Both the position numbers and the translations under genes were made by a program. Below, in pieces: positions 31,498 through 42,027 of a stretch of 64,000 nt of DNA. The first letter of the stretch is position 1. Every line of letters begins with the position of its first letter. The notes under the pieces were generated by a model, which was not told where the DNA came from, did not search any database, and was given only the letters and a program-made list of their open reading frames with translations. The DNA is from Haematobia irritans (Eukaryota > Arthropoda > Insecta > Diptera > Muscidae), in the NCBI RefSeq assembly GCF_050003625.1, contig NC_134398.1, positions 101,289,664-101,353,663 on the forward strand. The letters run 5' to 3'.

Positions 31498-34346
31498 TGT
31501 AATGGTTCTAATTCAGATTGAATATGATGAGGGAGTATTTTGGACACGGTGGCATATCTGCTAGCTCGTCAACTTGGGGAATGGGTACCTTGCACCGCTC
31601 ATCATACCATTTGAAGCCACTTACATAATTCTTCGTGTCCAGAAGAAATAAAAAAAGAAACCTCTACAATAGATGTAACCACAATCACACAATTACAGGT
31701 CTTTTGTCCCGTCCGTTGTCAGAGCCTCCCACCCCATCTACTGCCAAACAAGCCTGTAGCCTATGTTTTTCCGTTGGCTCAAATAATAACTCAGAAAAAC
31801 CCTTCGTTAAATAAACTCACCGTCCGTCTAGTTAAGAGAGTCCATCTAGCCTGTCCGTCTACGTTATCGAATCTGTCCGCCTAATTGTCCGAGTCCAAAC
31901 AGTCCATCTGTTCTTTTCCAATCAATTATCCCATACCTATGTTGAAAACAACACCTTAAAAAAAACAAAGCTCTACTCCATTATGATTATATCAATGACG
32001 ACATATAACCAAAGAATTATTTCAAAATTTAACCAAAATTTATTAAAACACATTATCCTTATCTAGATACATTCTTAATCCTAATTTACTAAATGCTAAG
32101 ACTATATACTTGTACAATTTGATTTTTTTTTTCTTTTTTTTTATTTCATTAAAATTTATTTTTTTTTTTTTGTTTTTTTTTTTTTTATTCATTAATTAAA
32201 TTTTGCCTAAAAATACATACAATTTCCAATTCATAGTAAGTGTAAACTTATTACAGGTTACCCCTGAGATTTTGAATTTCTGTTTATATAGATTTTTTTT
32301 TATTATTTTTCTTTTAATTATTTATTTATTTTTTTTTTTCAATACAATGTGAGAATGGATGCGAGTCTGATAATTCTGTATTCTGTGTCGATAACAGTGT
32401 CACCTGTTCACCATCAGCAGCATCTGTACTTTTATCAGTAGTTTGTTTTGATCAATTATTCTGTATTGACTTCGAATTTACGTCTTTTTCTTTTCACTGT
32501 TTTGGTTCTTTGTTTTTGTTTAAATTCCTCATTACATTTTGCAGATCGCCTATTCTTCGCTTCTTTGTTGATAACTCTACACATTCATTCTTTTTATTTT
32601 GTTATACAATTCTTGCATATTTTCTTCTTCTCCACGTATTTGTTTTGATTTATATTTTTTTTGTTTTTGTTTTTGTTTTGGTTTTTTTTTTGTTTTTGCC
32701 TTACATTTCGTCTTATTATTTTGTGTTGTAATTCTTCTTTTTGGTGAATTCTTATTTTCTTAGTTTTGATGTTAGTAACATATCACAAATATTTAATGTT
32801 ATTTCTTAACATGTTTTTCATTTCTCTCTGAGTTACTATGATGTTTATCCAGAGAATGACACTTTTATTATTTTGTAAAACTGGTTTGGCCTAACACTAT
32901 GAAGGCTTAATCTACACATGTACAATGTACTTGGTGGGTGTAAAAAAAATATCCCCTTAGTTTTTACCATGTGATTAGTACAACACTAAAGTATATAACT
33001 TGTGTGAATGTTACGTAACATTCGTAACAAAAATTAAAAAAAAAATGTCTTTAAATAAATCTTTACACAACATTAAATCATCATATATTATATATATTTT
33101 TATTTTCCAGTTTTTTCTGCTTTTGGCTTTATTTCTAACATGTATAAACTATGCACTTTTATAATTCATAGCATTCTTGTACATTTTTATTGCCAGTTAT
33201 TAATATTTACTCGTTCCTTTGTCTTTGGTTAAATTTTATAATTTTCTCTGGTTTAGTCACAATTTCTCGTTTTCTTTTTTTTTATATTTCACGAGATTTT
33301 TAACTCATAATCATATACGCTGATATGTACTGGCCTTGCGAGCTATACGAATAACACCCACTGACTAAAAATCTTGTTTCTTTTCTTTTTTTTCTCTCTC
33401 CCAATGATATTGTGCAAGAGATAGAGTGGGGCATTCTTCCAGAGTTGGAATAAAAGGGAAGCTAGTCTTGATTAGTCCTCACGTAACAGGCTCGCTATCG
33501 TCGATACCAGGATTGGTATGGAATGGAAGCGTAAAATCATTAGTCGATAAATTCAATCAAAATTGAAAACTAATTAAAAAAAAAATCAGCCGGCAAAAGA
33601 AAACGAGAACATGGTAAAAATTCAATTGATATAATTAACCAAAAAAACTAAAATTAAACACATGTCTAAAGATTTCTTAAAAGGTTATTAAGTCAGTTAA
33701 TTTGCTAATTGAAATTAAATGATGTTTGAATCAAATCAATAATTGACATTTTTACTGTTTTCAATAAAGATAAAATATAGTTTCAGTTAATTTTCAATCA
33801 AGTTCTTACACATAATATCGAATTAACAATTTGAATATTTTACCGTGTAAAACATTATATTATACGGTAAAGGATATAAAAACATTATTTGATTCAATCA
33901 CCCTTTTAATTAACATTGCCATAAATATGTCTCTACACTCAAAGAAAAAAAAGGTTTGACCAAATTGCTCAAAAGTCAGTACATATATTAATTTGCGTTC
34001 CTAATTTTAATCTTAAACAAAAGCTATGCTTAATTAAGCGACCTTGTATTGTAACCAGAATGAATTGGTCAACTTGTTCACATTTTCAAAATTTTGTCAT
34101 TAACTGAATTTTCTTTTTTTTTATTAATTCATATAATCAATTAATTGTTCAATCGATATCCAAATTGATCCTGGTGTAAACTTTCAATTATTTTCATTTC
34201 GATATTGGAAACTAAAGCAGTTGAGGCAGTTTAAATCTAAAAAAACAATTGAATCAATAAATTGCCATTATCGAATCCTAAATTCCGTTTTCGTGTATCC
34301 AGGATGTGTGGCCTCGACCCACGACTAATCCGCTAGCCGGGACTAC
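31498..34346 (-). repeat. X LTR3 with 3' untranslated region
   Basis: Begins TGTAATGG at 31498. Nearly identical to LTR2 apart from homopolymer lengths and scattered substitutions. Confidence 0.78.
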
Positions 34347-37300
34347 TTAACCCACAAATATGTCTTGTCCATGAAATATGCCCATACTTTTTCCGTCCAG
34401 CCCTCCTAATTCGTATAGTGAATTACCTAACACTTTTAGCACAACGCACTTTATATGGGCCGGTGCAAGCTTAGAGTTGTAATTCTTAATCTTATTGCTA
34501 AGCTTAAAATTCCGCCTAAACACCATTTGGCCAACTTTATACCGCACCTCTTTGGCACGCGTGTTATAGTTCCTCGAACAACGTTCATGAGCATCTCCCA
34601 GATTGAGAAAAATTTTATCTCGAATGAGGGCCAATTTATCTGCCCGATCAGTTAGCACCAAATCAAGATCCTTGACAGAATCAAGTTTCCGGATAATATT
34701 GTAGGTGGTTGCATGTTGTATCATGTTAAGACCGAATATCGCGTAATAGGGAGATACCCCAATAGAACTATGTCTGGTACTCCTTAGGGCAAATTCCACG
34801 TCACCAATATGCTTGTCCCAGTTCCTTTGTTCTGACCCTATATACGAACGAATCATTTGCAAAACAGACCTATTCACACGTTCGGCTGCGTTGGATTGTG
34901 GTGCGTATAGGCCTGTACGAATATGTTTAATACCATACTGTTGAAGGAAATCCCTAAACGCACCTGAAACAAATTGTTTTGCATTATCTGAATGCACGAA
35001 TTCCGGTACACCAAATGTTTGTAGCACCCGTTTCTCTAAAAATTTGATTACATTAACGGTCGTAGCCGCACGCATCGGTTCCAGCATCACAAATTTAGAA
35101 AAATGGTCCAAACAAACGAACAGAACCGTATTGCCGTCCTTGGTTCTAGGATAAGGACCCATAAAATCGATATAGAGACGATGAAAAGGTCGTTCGCTCA
35201 CCATCTGTTCTCCCATCAAGGGCTTCTTGAAGAGGTTCCTAGTCTTACTCACGGAGCATATTTCACAAGCCCTTACGGCTTCTTTAACATCCGCCACCAT
35301 ACCAGGCCAAAAATACCGCTCTCTAATCCTGGCCAAGGTCTTGTGTACCCCACCATGGCCTGACGACGGTGTGCCATGTGCAGCTTCGACCAAACCACTT
35401 CGCAATTCTCTTGGCACCCACATTACCCATGAGTTGTCATCACCTAAAGGATCCCCACTTACAAACCTAGTGCGCTTATAAACAAAACCCTCAGAAATAC
35501 ATAAGTCTGGTATCGTATTCTCCAAAATTCTCTCTCTCAGTGCTATGTATTCATCAGACTCGAAAAATGGACTCGAGAGGTCAATATCCAGCTGTCGATG
35601 AATTTCTGCCATTTCCTCAACATGGGCCCGTGAAAGGGCGTCAGGAACGACATTTAGCGAACCCTTGCGATGTTGAATAGTAAATTCAAACCCTTGGAGC
35701 TTCAAGCTCCACCGTGCAAGTCGCCCTGTCAGCTCTTTCTGGTCCATGAGCCATTTGAGGCTCGAGTGGTCAGTTATTATTGTGAAGGGTAAACCCTCCA
35801 CATAAGGTCGAAATTTTTTTACACTGAGCACCGCGGCGTAGCACTCAAGCTCTATCACGCTATAGTTTTTCTGTGCCTTATTTAATTTAGCAGACATGTA
35901 GGCTATTGGGTGCTCATGATTGTCATCGTCTAGCTGAAATAGTACCCCACCAACGCCATGGGTTGATGCGTCACACTGAATATAAAAAGGACGGTTGAAG
36001 TCTGGATTAATCAGTAAAGGAGCTGAAGTAAGGCAATCTTTAAGCCGGTCAAAAGATATAAGGGCCTCATCGGAAATCAAGAATTTCCTGATGTTTTCCT
36101 TTTTCAAACACTCATGAAGAGGAGCAGCAACATTGGCGTAATCGTGAATAAATCTACGATACCATCCACACATGCCGAGGAACCTACGCAGTTGTCTTGG
36201 TGTCTTTGGTATCGGAAATTCCCTTATTGCCTCCACCTTGGTATCATCAGTACGAATACACCCATTGCCCACGATAAACCCTAAATATCGAACCTCCTTG
36301 TAGCAAAATTTACTTTTTTCGACATTTATGGTGAGTTTCGCATTTTTAAGACATTCTGCTACACTCTCCAATAATGTCAAATGCTCGTCGAAGTTGGAAG
36401 AGACCACTAGAAGGTCGTCAAGGTAAACGAAGACGTTGGCTCTTAGACCAGCTGGAATGACCTTGTCCATGAGCCTACACATTCTCTGGGCGGCATTACA
36501 AAGACCGAACGGCATTACCGTAAAGTGGTATAATGGCCGCCCAGGGACTGTGAACGCCGTCTTTTCCCTTGACTTCGCCTCTAGTGGTATCTGCCAAAAA
36601 GCATCCTTGAGGTCTATCTCTGAAATAAACTTAGTATCTTGTAGACGACTAAGTATCCCTTCAATATGGGGCAAGGGATATGCGTCCTTGATCGTCCTGG
36701 CATTAACCTTGCGAGCGTCAAGGCACAAACGGCATTTGTCCCCTTTCCTCACTAACGTCACCGGAGAGCTCCATGCACTATTGCTCTCCTCTATAACACC
36801 CAATTCAAGCATACGGTCCAGTTCACGATACAGGAGCTCTTGTATAACAGGTGAGACTGGATAGTGCCGCTGCTTAATGGGGATATCCTCATTCGTCACA
36901 TCTATCCTATGCTCCTCTAATGACGTTCTACCCAAACCAAGGCTAGAAAATGATGGAAAAGAACATTTTACCTTATCTAGCTTTTCCGTATCAATGAGTG
37001 ACAATGAATGTCGTGCCGGGTCCTGTTCTGGCGAAGCATCCACAACCAACTCGGAAATTGATGCATTAGCTCGAAGAGCTTCACCAACTAAAGGTAAACC
37101 AAAAGCTCTCCAAAAGCTAATGCCAAAGTAGAACTCTTGTTCCAAACCAGGTACAATAAAAAAATCAAGGTCCTTGGTAACACCTTTCCAAGTCACAGGA
37201 AGTGTAACTATACCCTTAACTGAGACCTCACCTCCGTTGGCAGTACGGACAACTTGATTCCTTAATCCTATCACTCTCCTATCCACACCCTTTAAAAATG

Positions 37301-37679
37301 TATCCGCATTTCTTCCAATACAGCATGCAGCTGCACCAGAATCTAAAAGTGCCGTAACTTCTTTTCCTGCCACAAATGTCCTTGCATACAGCCTATCGTC
37401 ATTCCCAGTCATCACCACAGTTTCTACCAGTAGTCGTTTCGATCTCTTAATTATTTTCTCTTTTTCCCTCAGTTTCGTAATTTTCCGGTATTTTCTAGTG
37501 CATTTCCTCAATTCATCACAAAAGATTTTACGCCTAGCCATTTCATATTCGATTCTTCGTTGATGTAAAGATTTTCTTGGAGCCTGTTCAACTGCCTCAC
37601 CTACCTTGAACACACAGCCCCCATTTTCCCTTTTCAAAATCTCTATTGGTCCATGTCCGGGGTTTCTAACTGCTGGCAA
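34347..37679 (-). CDS. X unit 3 pol polyprotein (protease-RT-RNase H-integrase)
   Basis: 1110 codons, same domain order as unit 2. Unit 3 keeps the integrase zinc ligands H768 and H775 (HGTPSSGHGGVHKT) and C805/C808 (CEIC), so it represents the intact form. Its own differences include Ala to Ser after YLDDLLVVS, Ile to Val in HDYANVAAP, and Thr to Ile in the RNase H YSVIELE motif, where Thr is the usual residue. All catalytic residues (YLDD, Asp838, Asp898, Glu933) are present. It is the best candidate for a functional X pol here. Confidence 0.93.
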   Translation of the reverse strand: MPAVRNPGHGPIEILKRENGGCVFKVGEAVEQAPRKSLHQRRIEYEMARRKIFCDELRKCTRKYRKITKLREKEKIIKRSKRLLVETVVMTGNDDRLYARTFVAGKEVTALLDSGAAACCIGRNADTFLKGVDRRVIGLRNQVVRTANGGEVSVKGIVTLPVTWKGVTKDLDFFIVPGLEQEFYFGISFWRAFGLPLVGEALRANASISELVVDASPEQDPARHSLSLIDTEKLDKVKCSFPSFSSLGLGRTSLEEHRIDVTNEDIPIKQRHYPVSPVIQELLYRELDRMLELGVIEESNSAWSSPVTLVRKGDKCRLCLDARKVNARTIKDAYPLPHIEGILSRLQDTKFISEIDLKDAFWQIPLEAKSREKTAFTVPGRPLYHFTVMPFGLCNAAQRMCRLMDKVIPAGLRANVFVYLDDLLVVSSNFDEHLTLLESVAECLKNAKLTINVEKSKFCYKEVRYLGFIVGNGCIRTDDTKVEAIREFPIPKTPRQLRRFLGMCGWYRRFIHDYANVAAPLHECLKKENIRKFLISDEALISFDRLKDCLTSAPLLINPDFNRPFYIQCDASTHGVGGVLFQLDDDNHEHPIAYMSAKLNKAQKNYSVIELECYAAVLSVKKFRPYVEGLPFTIITDHSSLKWLMDQKELTGRLARWSLKLQGFEFTIQHRKGSLNVVPDALSRAHVEEMAEIHRQLDIDLSSPFFESDEYIALRERILENTIPDLCISEGFVYKRTRFVSGDPLGDDNSWVMWVPRELRSGLVEAAHGTPSSGHGGVHKTLARIRERYFWPGMVADVKEAVRACEICSVSKTRNLFKKPLMGEQMVSERPFHRLYIDFMGPYPRTKDGNTVLFVCLDHFSKFVMLEPMRAATTVNVIKFLEKRVLQTFGVPEFVHSDNAKQFVSGAFRDFLQQYGIKHIRTGLYAPQSNAAERVNRSVLQMIRSYIGSEQRNWDKHIGDVEFALRSTRHSSIGVSPYYAIFGLNMIQHATTYNIIRKLDSVKDLDLVLTDRADKLALIRDKIFLNLGDAHERCSRNYNTRAKEVRYKVGQMVFRRNFKLSNKIKNYNSKLAPAHIKCVVLKVLGNSLYELGGLDGKSMGIFHGQDIFVG

Positions 37680-38005
37680 AGGTACCCCGTCATCTCTGCC
37701 ACCTTCACATTTACCGAATTCGGTTCATATTCCAGAAAAGACTCATCTTTGCCACAAACGAAGCATTTCATATCGTGGAAAGTTGATCTGCATACATTCT
37801 GTTCCAATGTCTCTCTCTTTTTTCTATAAAAATCCACTGGCATGCCACATTTATAACATAGATTTATATGAAACGGTGACATACAAAGTACATTGGATTT
37901 ATCTTGAACGCCTAAATGCCTATTAGAATAAACAGTAGGTGAAATGATACCTGAATTGTTGGTCTGATCTAATGATAACTTCGACGCACCCGTATCCAAC
38001 GTCAA
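37643..38005 (-). CDS. Fusion ORF: Y protease start joined to X gag C-terminus (unit 3)
   Basis: Same 120-codon fusion and the same junction as in units 1 and 2. Confidence 0.6.
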   Translation of the reverse strand: MTLDTGASKLSLDQTNNSGIISPTVYSNRHLGVQDKSNVLCMSPFHINLCYKCGMPVDFYRKKRETLEQNVCRSTFHDMKCFVCGKDESFLEYEPNSVNVKVAEMTGYLCQQLETPDMDQ

Positions 38006-38125
38006 TGTACGCTTGTCGCCGTTAACAAACCCCGCGACAGTTAAATGGTTATTTTGCTGTTGCTATGGAGATTGTGGGGCTATCATATGTGGGAGCCAGC
38101 TCTTGCCCCGCTGAACTAGCTCTAT

Positions 38126-38398
38126 TTAGTTTAAAGGTGTCTCACTGGACTGTGGGTTCACCCACACATGGCTATTGTTTGATGGGGATGGCGATTTCGA
38201 TCTTGATCGCTTAGGACGTGCTTTACATTCGCGAGCAACATGTCCAGGCTTATCACAGTTATAGCACTTCATTCTGAATTTGGTGGTCTCCTGCTTCATT
38301 TCTGGCATTGCCTGCTTAACGGCTTCTTTCACTGAATCAATCACGGAATTTGATTCGTCATTCTCGGTCTCCACCTTACGTAATTTGTGAACTTGGAG
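38126..38398 (-). pseudogene. gypsy Y gag C-terminus, interrupted by hAT (unit 3)
   Basis: Same Y piece with knuckle CYNCDKPGHVARECK. The 8 bases before the hAT end are ACTTGGAG, as in the other units. If hAT had simply inserted here, ACTTGGAG should recur at 40048, but that position reads ATCATTAC. Confidence 0.8.
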
Positions 38399-40047
38399 CA
38401 GCGTTGCCAGAATTTTTTCACCAAAAACCGCTAGATTTGCCCAAAAAACTAGCCAAAAAAAGCTAAATAATGTTAAAAAATAGCTAGAAAAAAGCTAAAT
38501 TTTTTTGTATCAAAAGTCACATTTTTGATTGAAATTTAACAAACTTAAAGGCTTTATTTCACTTAAAATGCATATTATTTTAATTGTATTCATTTTATTT
38601 CCATTTCTGTGAGACTGTAAGAAAATCTATGTCATATTAGCTCTGTTTGCGTACTCGATACATTTTGATTACTATCACAAATTTTTACTGGAAGTCCTTC
38701 ATTTATATTTCCTAAAAAATTTTTTCCCCGGTAAACTTGCAATTATCAGCTGGTTAATCACCAATGTCACATAGAATTGCATTAGAAAATATCAATATAT
38801 TTCGTTTTAACTGAATTAATGATAAATTTGTGAACGTGTACACTTCTCCTAATATTACTCAAGAGAATAAAACACATTCTAACTGTCTTGCAAGTTTATA
38901 CTGAATAACTTTTATTCGAAAATTTCCATACAAACCTATTGTCCAATTTTCGTAAATGTAAATCTATTCCATTAATAAATAGCAGATTTGTTTTGATCCT
39001 ATCACTACGAATTTTTTATTGCATTTTTTTGATGTTAAAAAAATAATACCACATTCAAAACTTTATTTCCTTAATTATTTCTATGTTCGGTTCCAAAGAT
39101 TTTGTACACTAATGATTTTGGTATTGATTCAGAGTCAAATTTGAATTTATTCGTTTTTTCAGCTTTTTCTTCATGAGCTACCACAGTGCTTTAAAAACGT
39201 GCTAACGACAACTTAAATTTCCAAATTCAGACTCGACTTTAAGAAGAAATTATTCTGTGTATACGTTTTTAAAATAAAATATTGAAAAACCTCTTCTTTT
39301 TTTGAACGCTATTTTGGTTTGTGGTCAAGATACAAAAACTCCACAAATTGAAAGACTATTTAATTAATTTTAAGAATTTTTTAGAATTGACCCTAGCCTT
39401 CTTTCATGAAAAACGATTTTATCGGCTTTTGGACAAGGAAAACAGTTTTATAACATAAATATAAGAAAAATTCACAAATGCTATTATAACCAAAATTCGC
39501 GTTCGTATTTTAAAGACATGAAATCTTTGGCCTCATGACAATATTTTTTCAGTGTACAAAGCAATTCACATCTACTATTTTAATTTAGTAATATCATAAT
39601 AACTTTAGAATACGTATTAAAATAACATAAAAAGGATAAACGAGTCAAATGCTATTATTCCTAATAATTTACTGACAGTTTATATAAGGAATTTGTATGG
39701 TAATAGTAGATTTAAAGTTTACGAGAACTTTTATGAAGACGAGGAAAAAACTTTACAACGAGGTGTATTTGCTGCAAAAATGCCCGCATAATGGCTTGAA
39801 TAATTATTAAGGCTTCAATTGAGCTTTGAAATATGCGGAAAACCTTATTCTGGCAGCAAGACTTAGATAAAAACGAAGTTTTATCCATATTTCAATAGGA
39901 ACATGTCGAAAATAAAAAAGCCAAAAATAGCTAAAAGGGTCATGAAAAAAAGCCAGAAAAAAAGCTAAAAGCTAAATGCATTTTTCCCCGCTAAACGTCT
40001 TCAAAAAAGCCAAATCTAGCGGGAAAAAAGCTAAATTGGCAACGCTG
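38399..40047. mobile_element. Full-length hAT-like element (1649 bp)
   Basis: Both ends are present: CAGCGTTGCCAG at 38399 and, inverted, CAGCGTTGCCAATTTAGC ending at 40047. It is inverted relative to the copy at 2898. It lacks the small LTR element and the LINE end found there, so it shows the empty sites of both. The flanks do not match (ACTTGGAG, ATCATTAC), so one flank was replaced after insertion. No transposase. Confidence 0.85.
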
Positions 40048-40470
40048 ATCATTACCAGTATACTGGGATGCACTTAATTCACATATTTTGTTTCTATAAA
40101 CATATGGTTCGTGAATAAGAACTATGTCTATGCCCTCTTTCATCAGGATAACTTTTAAGGCAGCACATGCAGCCTTACAATGATGAAGATTTATCTGGAG
40201 GGTCCGTAGAACCATTAAGATTTTCAAAAACCGTCACATCAGCCGTTTCAATCGAGTCATCAAGAATATCCTCTTCAGAGATCTCGGTGACTCTCGCAAT
40301 AACCATAGGTTCACATAGGTTCAACTATCCTTGTCTTCAACTTTGGTATCTTCCTCGACTTCGCAAGAGGATCCGCTTACTTCTGATTCAGACAGAGGCT
40401 TGTCCATTTCTGAATCCTTTTTTGCTTGAGATTTAAATTTTTTTCCTTTCGAATTCCTCCAATATTTTCC
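40048..40470 (-). pseudogene. LOA/R1-group LINE fragment: ORF1 end and endonuclease start
   Basis: The minus strand shows the acidic end of ORF1 (NLNGSTDPPDKSS) overlapping the start of ORF2 (LRTLQINLHHCKAA, IDIVLIHEPYVY). It resembles the piece at 8660-9180 but is clearly diverged and covers the same junction, so it is a second copy. It is cut by the hAT end at 40047 and merges into BEL leader sequence near 40470. Confidence 0.65.
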
Positions 40471-41249
40471 CATACGATTCAATTAAATTTCGAACTTTCT
40501 TCAATTTGTTTAAGTCATATAAAAACCCCTTTGAATTCGAGGACTTAAGCTATTTTGCTTATAAAACAATAAAATTCGATTTGGGTAATTTTCCACACAT
40601 ACAACATGCAAAATGGCTACCAATATAAATCGTTGGAAATTATGAAAATTCAGTAAAATCTTTTCGATCCCAGTTAAAAAATTGAGTCTATTGTTCGTTA
40701 CTTGTAGTTGGGTCACGTTTTATCAAGACAAGATTCAATCAAACAAAAAGGGTCAAACTATTTTCCACGAAAATAACGTTTGCACGGGTCAAACATCCAA
40801 AATATACAGGGTCAAGCATGTAAAAAACAACAACTCCTTGGATGAAATCATGGGGAGAGTGTTGAAGTCGCAGCACCCAGTATATTTCGTTGGCTTGTCG
40901 CGCCAAAGAACAAAAAACAACGCTTGTACTCACTTTGACTGTAGTGTTTTTGTGTGTGGGATTTGCGTTCTACCGTTAAAACGGGAACACCTTTGGCTTT
41001 CTTGTTCTGGCAGAAAATTCGAGATTTGATTTATATTGTTTTTTTAAACCGTACCGTACGATTGATTTATTGTGTGTTATGTAATTATTTTAATTTATTT
41101 GTTTCACAGTTTTTTCCTGCAACCCAATTTTTTGTCTTTTCAATTGATTGTGGCAAGCCTCACAATGTTTATGCATTGATCACAATGATTTGATCACCAT
41201 TTTATTCGTACAAAGCTCTGAAAACACTTTAATTTTTGCACACTTCACA
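40471..41249 (-). other. Leader/internal remnant of a BEL/Pao element
   Basis: Lies downstream (element sense) of the primer-binding site at 41250-41267. No gag-like frame was recognised; small frames in both directions lack motifs. It is interpreted as 5' untranslated leader truncated near the LINE fragment. Confidence 0.4.
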
Positions 41250-41267
41250 ATCCGGCTCGAAGGACCA
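41250..41267 (-). other. tRNA primer-binding site of the BEL/Pao remnant
   Basis: Element strand TGGTCCTTCGAGCCGGAT, complementary to a tRNA 3' end whose last bases are CCA. It sits two bases from the LTR end, the normal position. Confidence 0.7.
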
Positions 41268-41269
41268 AA

Positions 41270-41984
41270 TGTTTCGCCTTTCAATTCACAAAACGTTTTG
41301 TTATAAAGTTTATTTTTTTAGAAATTCACGTTTTTATTGATTTAGTGCACAAGGTAAGTATATGGTTTCCAATAGATAGGTATTAAGTTATAACTAGTAG
41401 GTAAGTTTTAGGTATAAATAAGTATAATTTGGTAAGTATAGGTTAAGAATTAACAGGTAAGTCTAGGGTTTTAGCAATTTGTTTTTTTTTTTTTGTTTTC
41501 TCTAGGAAAGTATATGTTATGAGTTCACAAAGGTAAGTTTTCCACAGGGTATTTTAGTTTTACAGGTAAGTTTTTAAAGTTATCTTTTTTTACAGTGTAT
41601 TTATTTCAGGGTTTCGTTAATCTCCACAAACTCTCATTTAGCTAGGATTTCATTTAGAATTAAATAACAAATTATTTCACTTTACTTCTTTAATAATGTT
41701 CACTTTTTTATCACTTGTCACGGGGGATCGATCTTATCGTGTCGGCGCAAAAAACATAATAATAAATATTTGACATATATCAATGTCACTCAAATCAAGC
41801 CGGCAAAACTTTCGGCAACATTCAGCCAATGATTACAACAACAATGAAAAAGAGAGTAATTGCAACTAGCGATTGCAACTATGTATGATGTGATGTATGT
41901 GTAATTGAGCAACTCGCTAGTCACAGTGCCGATCACATGTTTAGGATCACACTGTTGAGTATTAATTTAGGGTAATGCTCAACA
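41270..41984 (-). repeat. 5' LTR of a BEL/Pao-type element (715 bp)
   Basis: On the element strand it starts TGTTGAGCATTACCC at 41984 and ends CGAAACA at 41270, next to the primer-binding site. The first about 32 bases form an imperfect hairpin (12-bp stem). The internal third holds six ACTTACC motifs (GGTAAGT on the plus strand). No second LTR was found in the window. BEL/Pao assignment rests on the primer-site type and general layout. Confidence 0.65.
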
Positions 41985-42027
41985 CCCATAATGCCAAAAT
42001 GATAAACAAAACACATATCCACACATA

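Larger units (their letters stand above)
31498..38398 (-). mobile_element. X unit 3 (5'-incomplete), followed by a full-length hAT copy
   Basis: LTR3, X pol, X gag end and the Y piece are as in units 1 and 2. The adjoining hAT is complete (38399-40047) and no X leader or further LTR follows. Unit 3 therefore probably keeps the ancestral right-hand junction from which the array grew. Confidence 0.75.

Noticed and set aside
15645..40047. An envelope gene making X an infectious errantivirus-type element
   Set aside because: No open frame of suitable size lies between pol and the LTR in any unit.
38391..40055. Simple hAT insertion into gypsy Y gag in unit 3
   Set aside because: The 8-mers at the two ends differ (ACTTGGAG and ATCATTAC), so at least one flank has been replaced.
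7050..40470. The whole array having inserted into one LOA-type LINE, since LINE pieces lie on both sides
   Set aside because: Both pieces cover the same ORF1/ORF2 junction and are clearly diverged, so they are two separate LINE copies.
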